From: Punica granatum
Lineage: Eukaryota; Streptophyta; Magnoliopsida; Myrtales; Lythraceae
Assembly: GCF_007655135.1 (NCBI RefSeq)
Contig: NC_045128.1
Location: 26,754,811-26,818,810 of the forward strand
Length of the DNA: 64,000 bases
Direction of reading: 5' to 3'
In this document: positions 1 to 10,859 of the stretch, piece after piece
Numbering within the stretch: position 1 is the stretch's first letter
How the letters are laid out: the number at the start of each line of letters is the position of its first letter
Notes under the pieces: model-generated
Databases searched by the model: none
What the model saw: the letters and a program-made list of their open reading frames with translations, nothing else
Told to the model about the DNA's origin: nothing
Made by a program: the position numbers and the translations under genes

Positions 1-658
1 GCACTCTCAGGCCTTTTCTGCTTATCAACCGGGATCCTTACATTGACCGAATGAAAATACAGGTATGCTTGCATAAATGAAGATACAGACGCTTGTACTG
101 TGTTTTGGACCCGGTTGATTTGCATCAAGCCAAATATTCCTCTCGTGCATGCCGTGAGTCTTGAAGGACCGAAATAAAAAAATATGCAACGCGGGCTCAT
201 GGAGCCGGTGGTCGGGTCCGACCGGACCGACGGATAACTGAAGAATCGTTTGACTCTTGAGACAGCCGTGGGACAGGTCGAGCTCCCGGGTCATGTCCTG
301 ACCACGACTCATTCATCCTATCCGAGTTGTCTTTCCATTTAGACATCACTAAGATTGGGACGTTGAGTCGAGGCAAGACCCGATGCCGCACTCGGGTTGC
401 GCGCTCTCAATGTGCATGGGCGTTGGACCCCGTGATATCGTTTCCTATGAGTTCAGGCTTGAACCGCGATGAATACAGCAAATAACAGAAAAGTACATGT
501 TGCAAAGAGCACGTATTATCATGTTGCATACATATAATTACATAAACAAAATTATTTAAATGAGGCGTATGCGTTATCGGTGGGGAATCCAAGTAGGAAA
601 AGCGATTGGATATCTTTGGAAAAATGTTCGCAGACGGATTTGGATAATTTTAAAGAAC

Positions 659-838
659 AGGGACGGATTTGAAAATTCGAAAAGTTCAGGGATTGGTTTG
701 AAGATTCAGAAAAGTATAGGGACTGGTTTATAAATTCAGAAGAGTTCAGGGACTGATTTGCAAATTCAGAAAGGTTCAGGGACTGATCTAAAAATTCTAA
801 AAGATGAGGACTGATTTGAAAATTCTAAAAATTGGGAC
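659..838. repeat. Degenerate 30-bp minisatellite, about six units
   Basis: Units beginning GGGACTGATTTG and ending in AAAAGTTCA recur at about 660, 690, 720, 750, 780 and 808. The spacing is close to 30 bp, with several substitutions per unit. More degenerate relatives of the same words continue to about 1030. Confidence 0.75.
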
Positions 839-1590
839 TGTGTAAAAATTTACTGAAAATGCCCTAGGACTTATTTGAAATGAAATTGAAAATCAGGACT
901 GATCTGAAAGATAAAAAAAGAGGCCCGAGGACTAAACTGAAACAACTCGGAAAGTTTCTTGGAATGCTAGAACAATTCTGGAAAATTCAAGGACTGATTG
1001 AAAAATGATAAAGTGACCGGGGCTTGATTGAAAATGATTTTGAAATTCGGGGCAAATCTTAAGAAAAGAAAAATACTTCTTCTGGACTAAAATGTGACAA
1101 AACAGAAAGTTTGTAAAATCGAGTTCGGAGACAAAACGATCACCCACGCGACTCAAGAACATACACTGCACATTATATCCATCAAGAAAGCAATAATATT
1201 CAGGGAATGAGCCCTAATCATGCCACTAAGTTGAGAATTTACCTAGTTCGGAAAGTTGAGGGGTGATTCTGTAAATAAAAAAAAGTCAAAGATATGCTGG
1301 GCGAGTTTGACCGGGCCGGTCTGAACAGTATTGGGCCGGCCTGAGCTGGATTGGGCCGAACTCCGATGGTGTGGACTGGGCCGAATGGAAGATTGGGCTG
1401 CGAAAGGATGGCTGGGCCGAAGTTGGCGGACTGGGCCGACTGGGCTGGACCTGCAACAGAGAAATAATGGGCTAGTCCCGAGATGCGGGATGGGGCCTTC
1501 AAGAGTCGGGCTGGACCGTTGCCGAGTCGGGTTTGGGCTGTTTTGGCTTGAACAGACCCGAATGGTAGCAACAGACCCGACTGGAAGGGT

Positions 1591-1887
1591 GGACAGGCCC
1601 GACTGGCACAAGTCGGGTCGGACGTCGCCACGGAGGCTCCCGATGGAATTTTGAGGCAAGGTCGGTGGCATTGGACTCCTAACTGACTGAGGAGCACGGT
1701 GATAGGTGGCTCGTAGCGAGATTCAACTCGAGCTGACCTGTACGTCCCTTCAAAGTTCGGATCAGAAAAGACGACCAGAGGAACAGACCCGACTGGCACA
1801 AGTCGGGTCGGACGTCGCCACGGAGGCTTCCGATGGAATTTTGAGGCAAGGTCGGCGGCATTGGAACCCTAACTGACTGAGGATCAT
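1591..1887. repeat. Pair of ~107-bp direct repeats
   Basis: Positions 1591-1697 and 1781-1887 match almost throughout. Each contains the words CGACTGGCACAAGTCGGGTC and GGAATTTTGAGGCAAGGTCG, with only a few substitutions between copies. The copies are offset by 190 bp. Within each copy, CCCGACT and AGTCGGG face each other and could form a short hairpin. Confidence 0.8.
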
Positions 1888-2500
1888 GCCTGCAGTGGTT
1901 TCATGAAGATTAGACATGTCGATTTTCCTGAGAGATGCAAAGAAAACCGGTAAAAACTGGAAAAATCTGTAAAGGGAGAAAAGAGAGAAATGGCGGTGGT
2001 GCGCGGTTGAGCGGCTCTCGGCACGTGACCACCTCGTCACGGGGGAGAGTGAGGGTCATGAGGAACCCTTAGGAAATGATGGCACGACTTGCCATAGTCG
2101 TGAGGTGGTGGAAATGTCGAGGAAGCCCGGGAAACCGTGAAGACGTCTATGGAACTCGGTTCTGGACAGGGCTGGTTTGGCAAGCTGGAAGCTTCAAATC
2201 GCGAAACTAACACCGAAAATGGACTCGGGAGGTCGAATACATGTGGGATATGAAGTTTGGTTGAAGTTGGCTACGGTTGGGTGGCGGTCGCCGGAAAACG
2301 GGATTGGTTTGGCCTTGTTTGGCCTGGTTTCTGGGCTGAGGGGCTGAGAGATTTTTCGAAAAATCGTCGAGCTGTGGATTTCTCGGTCGTAGGCGAGCTG
2401 GAGGTTTCCGGGTCTTGTTTCTGTGAGCTCCGGGATCTTTTTTGTCTGTGAGCTCCCCCCCCATTCCCCCCGGACGAGCTGCGGGTTTTTGTCCGAAAAG

Positions 2501-2504
<4 letters not shown>

Positions 2505-2576
<72 letters not shown>
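2505..2576. repeat. (GA)n microsatellite
   Basis: About 36 uninterrupted GA dinucleotides. The long Arg-Glu and Leu-Ser open frames crossing this point are produced by the repeat and are not genes. A purine-rich GAAGAA/AAGAAG tract follows at 2685-2765. Confidence 0.95.
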
Positions 2577-2578
<2 letters not shown>

Positions 2579-3338
2579 CGTTTGCGTGTTCGAGGAGTCG
2601 CGTGCGCATATGGGTTGGCGTGCGGCAGGCAGGCTCGGGCGCAGCGGCAGCAGAGGTCCCGAGACCGGTCCGTCCCTGCCAGGAGGAAGAAGAAGAAGAA
2701 AAGAAAAAGAAAAAGAAAAGAAGAAGAAGACCGGAAGAAGAAGAAACGATGAAGAAGAAGAACAGGAAAATGGGGGGAGGGGGGGCCTGGTCAACGGTCA
2801 AAGTTGTCAGACTTTGACCGTTTGACCTTTTTTTTTTTTGACGCGCGTATAAATTGAAAATTCCATCTTCTTGATCGGACGTCGAAAAAATAATTCGAGA
2901 TTGCCATCGTGTTCAGAAAAATTCGCTGATCGATATTGTGCGATGAATTTATTTTCAATCTCGAATTTTGTCCCGAATTTTGAAAATTGACGTCGATGTA
3001 CGCGAAATTCGAAAATGTCCCAAATAAAATTAGTGTTAAATTAGGCAAATTGCTATTTCCAAAAATGTCCTAAAAAGTCGTGAATACTCGAGTAATTAAT
3101 CCGAAATATTTCCCTCACGAGTGGTAAAAATGGCGATTTTGCCCCTCTGGAGCCGGTGGACCAAAATTGGGTGCTGACAACCACGAGGTGGACTTTTTCT
3201 TACACCTTGGGCGAAAGGAGGGGGGATAATTGATAATAAGGCCACACTTGGGTCGGACTAAGATAAGGCGTACTTTGGCTACCTCGAAACTAGACTTGGC
3301 GTGATGTGAGCCCACACGTGTGCGCGAAAGCGTAACCT

Positions 3339-3350
3339 GCTCTGATACCA
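3339..3350 (-). other. Retroelement primer-binding site (initiator tRNA-Met type)
   Basis: The minus strand reads TGGTATCAGAGC, the usual plant LTR-retroelement primer-binding site complementary to the 3' end of initiator tRNA-Met. It directly abuts the LTR-like start at 3351. Confidence 0.6.
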
Positions 3351-3502
3351 TGTAAAATTCCTACTAGGCCTATAAGCGATTGGGCCCATCTCCAACCCAA
3401 AAGCTCGAGCTGATAGGTTGTGGTACACAATCTCTTATAAACTTGTGGAATTCCTTTTATATTTTCGATGTGTGACTTAACTCTTATAAACTTGTGTAAT
3501 AG
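3351..3502 (-). mobile_element. Truncated LTR fragment
   Basis: The segment begins with the canonical TG directly beside the primer-binding site and contains a short internal repeat: CTCTTATAAACTTGTG occurs at about 3431 and 3481. At about 3503 it passes abruptly into sequence shared with the Harbinger relic at 5.7 kb, so the LTR is clipped. The other end and the second LTR are not in the window. Confidence 0.5.
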
Positions 3503-4310
3503 ATATGTACATGAGTGGTTACTGTGGAGTTCCGACTATAATACTTGAAGCAGTGGCTCACCTGATCTTTGGATATGGCATGCATTCTTTGGAGCGGCCT
3601 GGTCGAACAACGACATCAATGTTTAGATCGATCACCAGTGTTTGATGATGTGATGGAAAGTCGTGCTCCAGAGGTAACTTACACTGTCAATGGAAAAAAT
3701 TATACATTGAGATTTTATCAATGATGGTATATATCCCGAATGGGCTATATTCGAGAAAATAATCCCCCGATCGCAAGGAGAGAAGATAAAGTTGTTTGCA
3801 ATATGTCAAGAATCAGCACATAAGGGTGTGGAGCACGCATTTGGAATGTTACAGACTAGCTTCGAAATTATTCGTAGCCCCGCTTGATTATAGTACAAAG
3901 AAAAGCATGCAAAAATTATACGAGCTTGCATTATGTTGCATAATATGATTATTCAGGATGAGAGGGACACGCATACCGTCAACCATGATCCGTTCAGCTC
4001 GTACGACGATCATGTCGGATTTCTTGATGGAAAAACGGCTTATCACGTTCAGAGCTGGGGGAGGAAATTTTTACTTTGTATGAGGCATATATTTGAAATC
4101 ATGTCACAGTTCTTGATAGACAAATGCATTGACAACTACAAACATACATAGTGGAGCATCTATGGCAATTCCACAATAACCGTTCATGATGTAATTTTTT
4201 TAGTATAATAAAATTCAATTGATGTTAATAATATTTTTAAATTTTAATTAATATAATTTTTTATTAGTTTTAATTAATTAAATTAAATTAATTTATTTTA
4301 TTAATGTAAT
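3503..4310 (+). pseudogene. PIF/Harbinger-type transposase relic, C-terminal part (copy A)
   Basis: Conceptual translation, shifting frame several times, gives the C-terminal half of a plant Harbinger nuclease (ALP1/HARBI1-like). Recognisable pieces are GVPTIILEAVA, EVTYTVNGKNYT and a later block with HNMIIQDERDTHTVNHDPFS (roughly 3930-4010). The reading is broken by stops and frameshifts, so no product is expected. It is the direct-repeat partner of 5725-6520, sharing also the AT-rich tail after 4190. The N-terminal half is missing to the left, where the LTR fragment abuts. Harbinger transposases are DDE nucleases that need a separate Myb-like partner protein; none is intact here. Confidence 0.7.
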
Positions 4311-4583
4311 TAATTTCCACTCCTCCAAGTTCACCTTACTCTTTAGTCTCCCCCCAAAAAAAATGGACCCCGATCAATTCAATCTCGCGAATATCTCAAT
4401 TACCTACAAAATTATAACATTTCTTAAAATATAAATTCCCAAAATCTCGTACTTTTAACCACCCAAAATCTATTCCTGAGAATTTCCCAATTCCAAATAC
4501 CCCTAATCCAAATCCAACTCAACTCAATGGCACTCTTGGGATCCCATGGACTGGATGGCAGAACTTTTGCTCGAACTCCTTGA

Positions 4584-6440
4584 GTAGATGTACGAGGCGA
4601 GCTCATCTTTGAGTCCTCATAGGGTGATAAACAAAGGCCGTGAAGCCAAACACGAATGCCTATGAAGGGATCACTTAGCTAACGAGCCGGTGTACTCTCC
4701 CGAGATATTTGGGTGGAGGTTCCAAATGTGAAAGCATGTCTTCCCATGCATTGTAGAACGTCTATCATGTGTTGATCCCTATTTCTAGTAGAGGGTTGAT
4801 GCAACAGGTAAACCCTCTTTATCCCCGGTGCAAAAATGCACAACTACCATGCGTAATTTGGTGTACGGAGCTAAGCTAAAGCCGTTAACGACTACGTGCG
4901 GATAGGCAAAAGCACCGCAATTGAATGTTTAGAAAAGTTTGTGGAAGATGTGATTTTGGTTTTGGTTTTCAATAGTGAATACTTACGGAAGCCAACCACA
5001 AATGATGTCCAATGCTTGCTACGGATGGGGGAGAATAATTCCTGGCTACAATAAGAAGGCAGTAGATATCATACTTTTGATATAAATAGTATAGAAATAA
5101 TTATTTAAGGTCACAGTACATAAGAGATAGTTATCTTAATTTTTTAAATAATTATTAACATAGAAAATGATTGACACGGCTATTGATGATTAATTATTCC
5201 TTCGGCAGATGTACGAGACAAGCTCATCCTCGAGTCTTCATAGGGTGATAAACAAAGGCCGTGAAGCCAAACACAAATGCCTATGGAGGGATTACTTTGC
5301 TGACGAGTCGGTGTACCTTCTCGAGATATTCCGGCAGAGGTTCTAAATGTGAAAGCATGTCTTCCTATGCATTATAGAACGTCTCTCAAGTGTCGATCCC
5401 TATTTCCAGCATAGAGTTACTGCAATAGGTAAGCCCTCTTTATTCCTGGTGCAAAAATGCACAATTGCCATATTTATGTTGGTATACGGAGTTTAGCTAA
5501 AGCCGTTGACGGCTACATGCGGATAGGCAAAAGCACCGCAATTGAATGTTTAGAAAAGTTCGTGGAAGATGTGATTTTGGTTTTTGACAGTGAATACTTG
5601 CGGAAGCCAAACGCAAATGATGTCTAACACCTGCTACGGATGGGGGAAGCCCGCGACTTCGCTAGAATGATGGGAAGCATTGATTACATGCACTGGGAGT
5701 AGAAGAACTGTCTGATAGCTTGGAAAGGTATGTACATGAATGGTTACTGTGGGGTTCTGACTATAATACTTGAAGTAGCGGCTCACTCGACCTTTCAATA
5801 TGGCATGCATTCTTTGGAGTGGCCGGGTCGAACAACGACATCAATGTTTAGATCGATCACCAGTGTTTGATGATGTGATGGAAAGTCATGCTCTAGAGGT
5901 AACTTACACCGTCAATGGAAAAAATTATACGTTGAGATTTTATCAATGATGGTATATATCCCGAATGGGCTATATTCGAGAAAATAATCCCTTGATCGCA
6001 AGGAGAGAAGAGAAAGTTGTTTGCAATATGTCAAGAATCAGCACGTAAGGGTGTGGAACGCGCATTTGGAATGTTACAGACTCGCTTCGCAATATATATG
6101 TAGCCTTGCTTGATTATAGTACAAAGAAAAGCATGCAAAAATTATACAAGCTTGCATTATGTTGCATAATATGATTATTGAGGATGAGAGGGACACGTAT
6201 ACTGTCAACCATGATCCGTTCAGCTCGTACGACGATCATGTCGGATTTCTTGATGGAAAAACAGCTTATCACATCCAGAGCTGGGGGAGGGAATTTTTAG
6301 TCTATATGAGGCATATATTTGAAATCATGTCAGAGTTCTTGATAGACAAATGCATCGACAACTACAAACATACTTGGTGGAACATCTATGGCAATTCCAC
6401 AATAACCGTTCGTGATGTAATTTTTTTAGTATAATAAAAT
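4584..6440 (+). pseudogene. PIF/Harbinger-type transposase relic with internal duplication (copy B)
   Basis: The N-terminal part (words such as KCLWRDYFADESVY and the later IDYMHWEW/KNC region) lies at 5206-5700 and runs into the C-terminal part at 5700-6440, so copy B covers most of a transposase. The N-terminal segment occurs twice, at 4584-5031 and 5206-5654, separated by a 174-bp AT-rich repeat. Many stops and frameshifts interrupt all frames. The longest residual frame, 6159-6434, carries HNMIIEDERDTYTVNHDPFS and the same block as copy A. A short MDPDQFNLANIS frame at 4363 may be a trace of the element's companion ORF. Confidence 0.7.
5032..5205. repeat. Dispersed ~174-bp AT-rich repeat, copy 1
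   Basis: Begins GAATAATTCCTGGCTACAAT and ends near GATTAATTATTCC. A close copy lies at 8522-8697 inside the MLP intron. This copy separates the two N-terminal transposase segments of the Harbinger relic. Only about 8 bp at the two ends look inverted (GAATAATT / AATTATTC), so it may be a small MITE, but class is uncertain. Confidence 0.6.
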
Positions 6441-6441
6441 T

Positions 6442-6952
6442 CAATTGATGTTAATAATTTTTTAAATTTTAATTAATATAATTTTTATTAGTTTTAAATA
6501 ATTAAATTAATTTATTTTATTAATGTAATTAATTAATTAAAACTAATTATTATTATTAAAAAAATATTTGTATTATATAATACATAATTATTCATATATA
6601 TAATTTAAATAGTGGGTGGGCCTCATGGATACCCAAAGTTGGTGCCAACTATTGAAATAGTTTTTCAAGTGAGTGCCTTCGTGGCATGTGGGTTTTACCT
6701 TTTACGTGGCGTCGATGTGACACCACGTGGGGCTAAAGTGGCACCCAACAAAGACACTCTCATTTGACTTGCCCTTTCCAGGACCTTTGCTCCTTTAGTA
6801 ATCTCAATGTGAGACGCTACAGGTGCCCATTAGAACTTGGAAAATTACCGAAAATATTCCAGATTTGTGCACCATAGCTTTTCTTTTGTTTTTTTCCCCT
6901 GAAATTTCTGTCACTGTCGTACCCGGTAAAACTTTGGATCCACATCATCATC
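6442..6952. other. Intergenic, tail of the Harbinger relic
   Basis: AT-rich tail shared with copy A up to about 6540, then unique sequence with GTGGGTGGGCC and CACGTGG words. I see no gene. Confidence 0.5.
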
Positions 6953-7158
6953 GGGCACCTTTGCTCGTACTTATTGGCAGTTGGAGAAATTAACAACCAC
7001 GTGAATTATGTCATTTGCTAGCTGCCAAAGAAAATCACCATCTATGTGACATCTGAATAATATATGTACCATCAATTCATCATATATCTTTTTCAGTGAC
7101 AATTGCTTACATTTTAATTCTTCTATAAAGAAGGGCAAATAATGGAGCATTTTCTCCA

Positions 7159-7166
7159 TATAAATA
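7159..7166 (+). promoter_or_regulatory. TATA box of the truncated MLP copy
   Basis: TATAAATA, 82 bp upstream of the ATG at 7248, in the same context as the TATA box of the complete gene. Confidence 0.6.
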
Positions 7167-7247
7167 TTCTCCCTCGTCGGTCTGAAATTAGTCAACCAAT
7201 TAGCCACAATTGATCAGATAAGTTTATTTTTCGAGCATAGCAATAAG

Positions 7248-7442
7248 ATGGCTTTAACTGGCAAATTGGAGGAAGAAGTGGAGATAGTAGCAACTGCTGA
7301 TGTCTTCTACAACCTCTTCAAGACACAAATTTACCAATTCTTGAACATATGCTCCGATGTTGTCCAAAAGGTTGGGCACCTTTCCTCGTACTTATTGGCA
7401 ATTGGAGAAGTTAACAAGCACGTGAATCATGTCATTTGCTAG
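7248..7442 (+). pseudogene. Truncated MLP-like exon 1 (upstream duplicate)
   Basis: The frame starts MALTGKLEEEVEIVATADVF and follows the neighbouring MLP exon 1 for 125 nt, to VVQKV. It then reads into the duplicated upstream region and stops at 7440-7442, so the predicted 64-aa product lacks most of the Bet v 1 fold. It has its own TATA box and could be transcribed, possibly giving a read-through leader to the gene 400 bp downstream. I regard it as non-functional at the protein level. Confidence 0.8.
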
Positions 7443-7574
7443 CTGCCAAAGGAATATCACCATCTATATGATGTACCTGAATAATTTATGCATTATCTTA
7501 TATCCTTTTCAGTGGAAATTGCTTATATTTTAATTCTTCTATAAAGAAGGGCAAATAGTGGAGCATTTTCTCCC

Positions 7575-7582
7575 TATAAATA
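7575..7582 (+). promoter_or_regulatory. TATA box of the MLP-like gene
   Basis: TATAAATA, 75 bp before the ATG at 7650, which suits a transcription start near 7605-7615. Confidence 0.65.
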
Positions 7583-7649
7583 TTCTCCCTCGTCGGTCTG
7601 AAATTAGTCAACTAATTAGCCACAATTGATAATCGAGCATAGCAATAAG

Positions 7650-9132
7650 ATGGCTTTAACTGGCAAGTTGGAGGAAGAAGTGGAGATAGTAGCAACTGCT
7701 GATGTCTTCTACAACCTCTTCAAGACACAAATTCACCAACTCCCGAACATATGCTCAGATGTTGTTCAAAAGGTCGAGCTCCACGAAGGTGACTGGACCT
7801 CCTCCGGTGCTGTCAGGCAGTGGAACTACACCCTAGGTATGTATACACATCCATATGATCAACTTCGATTCTATTGTGTTCCTAATGGTCATCATGATAT
7901 AATTAATAACCATACCAGTCAAGATATACCCACCCGAAGTTTGATTGTTCTCCCAATACCGATATGCAGACCCCTTCGAGAAAAGAAATACGTTACCTAC
8001 CAAAAAAACAGAGCAGAAGATTAGGGATCATCTATACTTCTACTACACAAAACAACAACTTGGTGTCCCCAAGCAACTTTGCATAATTTTACCATATTCT
8101 CCTCAATATATTTTATTATATTGGCTAGAAAAAATAAAGTACAATAAATACATAGATAAAATGGTAAAATCATTCAAATTTTAAGTAAACGTTTTTTTCT
8201 CTCTCTCATATTCCTTGATTGACACGTGTTCCACATTTCCCTTCAACCTCCCATCTATTTCTCTCTCCGCTGCTACTTTCTCTCCCTCAAGTCATAACTT
8301 TTTCTTTTTCTTTATTTTTTTTTAATTTTACCCACATTTTTTTAAAATTTTATAAATTTACTAATGCAATATCTATTTACAAATTTTATTTAATAGCAAT
8401 GCAAACTTAGTATTCAGAGACATGTAGTTGGGATGCAGGCTGATCATGTCATGAGGCGCGATGAAAATTTTGTAAAATTCACTGCTCGGGTAAAACTCTA
8501 AGTATGTATCTTATGTTAATGGCAGAATAATTTCAGGCTACAATAAGAAGGCAGTAGTTATCATACTTTTGAAATAAATAGTATAGAAATAATTATTTAA
8601 GGTCATAATGCATAAGAGATAGTTATCATATTTTTTTAAATAATTATTATCATAGAAAACGACTGCCATGGCTATTGATGATTAATTATTCCTAGGACGA
8701 GAAAAAAGCATATATTGTTGTTAAATCTCACTATTTGCCTTTTCAATAATCACAACATGCTCATAAGATGTATAATTCTTTGTATGTTCTTATAAGTCTT
8801 CGCATAAGGTGCTATGCGCTTACTATTTCTTTTTGCGATTAATGGGATGGGGGAGAAAAGATGGGAAAGCTCTGACAACCAAGGAGAAGGTAGAATTAGA
8901 CGACGCGAGTAGGGCGGTCACCTTCAACTTGCTCGAGGGAGATGTCTTCACAGAGTTCAAGAGCATAAAGGCCAATGTTCAGGCAACCCCAAAGGCTCTT
9001 GGGATCGGTAGCGTGGTGAAATGGACAATCGAATATGAAAAGCTGAGCGAGGACATTGCAGAGCCGAGCAACTATCTCACTGCGGCGGTTAAGATGACTC
9101 AAGATATCGGTGCTCATCTCGTCTCAGCCTGA
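7650..9132 (+). CDS. MLP-like protein (major latex protein, Bet v 1 superfamily), two exons
   Basis: Exon 1 is 7650-7840 and begins MALTGKLEEEVEIVATADVF, the usual MLP start. Exon 2 is 8856-9132, contains KALTTKEKVELDDASRAV, YEKLSEDIAEP and ends GAHLVSA before TGA. Joining them gives 155 aa, the usual family length. MLPs are small proteins with a hydrophobic ligand-binding cavity, linked to stress and ripening; the ligand here is unknown. The splice join is the weak point. The donor GTATAC after 7840 and the acceptor AG at 8854-8855 keep the frame, while the better-looking donor GTATGT at 7837 does not. The ~1-kb intron contains a dispersed AT-rich repeat. The promoter and first 125 coding bases are duplicated just upstream. 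Confidence 0.75.
8522..8697. repeat. Dispersed ~174-bp AT-rich repeat, copy 2 (in MLP intron)
   Basis: Close match to 5032-5205: shared words include GGCTACAATAAGAAGGCAGT, AGTATAGAAATAATTATTTA and CTATTGATGATTAATTATTC. It lies inside the single intron of the MLP-like gene, about 160 bp before exon 2. Confidence 0.75.
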
Positions 9133-9870
9133 ACACGCCGATCGATAATATGTTTATGTATACATAACTTGAAGCTCGAGATCACCTTGCTTCATATTTA
9201 TGTACTTCTGCGTTTGCCCTTGTAAGTCGTGAAAACTAGTTGTCATATTGATGCATAAGATATTAAAATGTACTGTTGTCCTTGAAAACCAGCTATGTAC
9301 GGACTGATACATGCATTTTAAGATATCTTTGTGTTTTTATTCTCATTGTTGCTCGAGGGATGCAGGCTGATCTTGAGCCGGGTGAGCCGAATATAGCGAG
9401 CTTGATCTCGGCTTGGTGGTAAATATCTGAGCTTGAGCTAATGATCGAACTGAAAGCGCAGTTGTGCCAATACATTTATATGGAAGCTTGAGCTGTAGTT
9501 AGCTTGCTCTCGATCACGACGTACTTAGAGCCATGTAAGATTGGGTTCCAGCTCAGCCCAAAGTACAAGCCCAAACAAACCCACCACATTGTTCTTAATC
9601 TCGACAAGGCTCAGCCTCCAACCATCCCCAGTAATGCTCATATCGAACAAGAACTTGGATGTGTTCTGTGCGATTTACATTTGCTATGAGACTTCTTAAT
9701 CGAAATGCGAATTTCACGGGCCTATATATTATGCTTCAACTTGCGTTTCTTTGAAGTGCATGTAACCTCTGGTTCTTGTGATATTATCCTTTGAGTTCCT
9801 CCCCCGTCCCGGTCTCAATTGAACATATATTCGGCAACGAGGACAAGTCCAAATAGATGAATCATCGATT
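9133..9870. other. 3' flank of MLP gene, intergenic
   Basis: 9133-9345 is shared, with many substitutions, with the downstream flank of the broken exon copy at 10655-10860, so it was part of the duplicated unit. The rest shows no gene. The 60-aa frames at 9293-9911 look random. Confidence 0.6.
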
Positions 9871-9874
9871 TTAA

Positions 9875-10106
9875 GGGCTTGTTTGGATTGTGGATATAAT
9901 TTTAGAATCACAATTCTAACTTAACTCTACCCACTACAAAACAAAATAATTCATACAAAGTCAAAGAGTGGACCCCATTTATACCACTTTTTTCCACAAC
10001 AAAACAACATAATTCATACAAAGTCAAAAGGTGGGCCCCATTTATTCCACTCAAAATCAAAATCAAAATCTGATTTTAAAATCCTACTATGAAACCAAGC
10101 GCAACC
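9875..10106. mobile_element. Harbinger/Tourist-like MITE, 232 bp
   Basis: Ends GGGCTTGTTTGG and CCAAGCGCAACC form an imperfect inverted repeat. Both sides are flanked by TAA (9872-9874 and 10107-10109), the target duplication typical of PIF/Harbinger. Inside, a ~65-bp segment occurs twice (CATACAAAGTCAAAGAGTGG and CATACAAAGTCAAAAGGTGG). The terminal match is only moderate. Confidence 0.5.
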
Positions 10107-10109
10107 TAA

Positions 10110-10476
10110 GGTATTTATCAAATCAGTGACCTTGATTGAGAGGAGTGATGGCTGGTCTTTGAGCCACCACTCCTCCCGTCTCCTTTCTTTCCCCCCTCCT
10201 CCTCTGACGAGAGGACGAGGGCACAATTTTGGGACAATGAGAAACTTTCACCTGCTACCACCACTCAGCCGAGGTCACCAACAATCTCTGGGGGCTGCTA
10301 ACTACCTCGGCTGGGCAGTGGTTGCTGGCATTTCTCCTCCTCTTCCAGTGGCATCTATCATAAGTTAGACGAACTTGGATTTCAATTTAAATATTATCCT
10401 AATTCTCGTTAAATCATCCCCTTAATTGGGATCATTTACAGCCTAATTACAATACGGTAATTCATATCTTCGTGCC
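10110..10476. other. Intergenic GC-rich patch
   Basis: Contains a C/T-rich block (10165-10350) whose frames in both directions have no recognisable domain. I see no gene. Confidence 0.5.
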
Positions 10477-10654
10477 ACCAAGAGCTTCAAGGGCACCGCT
10501 CAAGTGACTCCAGAGGCAGTTGGGATTGGTGCGGTGGTGAAATGGAAGGCTGAATATGAGAAACTAAGTGAGGGCATCGCCGAACCAAGTGACTAATCTG
10601 ACTAGTGTAGTGAAGATGACTAATGAAATCAGCACATATCTCGTCCCAGCCTAA
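10477..10654 (+). pseudogene. MLP-like exon 2 fragment, frameshifted
   Basis: The frame TKSFKGTAQVTPEAVGIGAV and YEKLSEGIAEPSD aligns with residues in exon 2 of the MLP-like gene at 8856-9132. One extra base near 10594 creates a TAA. In the next frame the ending SVVKMTNEISTYLVPA-stop resumes at 10598-10654. No exon 1 or upstream part of exon 2 is present. The 3' flank to about 10860 also resembles that of the complete gene, so this is a remnant of a tandem duplication of the locus. Confidence 0.85.
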
Positions 10655-10859
10655 ACACGATAGATATTATGGTTATGTACCTAGTTGATGCTTGAGATGT
10701 ACCAGCTTGTGCTTCATATGTACATTTTTGTCCTCGTGAAAATGGTTCTCTTGTTGATGAATGTGTAAGATATTAATGTGTACTGTCGTGTTGTCCTTTG
10801 TAAACCAACCACGTACTGATGCATGTAATGTAAGATACCTTCGTGTTTCCAGCTATATG

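Larger units (their letters stand above)
1..3338 (-). other. Probable leader/internal region of a minus-strand LTR retroelement, no gene
   Basis: No coding region is convincing here. The longer open frames are rich in Pro/Ser/Arg or Arg/Glu and come from low-complexity GGGCC-rich and GA-rich DNA. A tRNA-Met-type primer-binding site facing left sits at 3339-3350, with an LTR-like start right after it, so this stretch would be the untranslated leader of a minus-strand element. It contains a 30-bp minisatellite, a ~107-bp direct repeat and a GA microsatellite, listed separately. The assignment is inference from the primer site alone; I found no gag or pol. Confidence 0.3.
6953..7774. repeat. Tandem duplication of MLP promoter plus start of exon 1
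   Basis: Two adjacent copies, 6953-7372 and 7374-7774, each run from GGGCACCTTT through a CACGTGA G-box-like word, a TATAAATA box and an ATG, to CAAAAGGT in exon 1. At the end of copy 1 the sequence jumps back to the start of the unit (GGTTGGGCACC); copy 2 continues into the rest of exon 1. That is the pattern of a simple tandem duplication with the breakpoint inside the coding sequence. Confidence 0.9.

Noticed and set aside
2207..2825. Long overlapping open frames on both strands (up to 195 aa)
   Set aside because: They run through the GA microsatellite and the AAGAAG tract and consist of Leu-Ser or Arg-Glu repeats; no domain and no conserved start.
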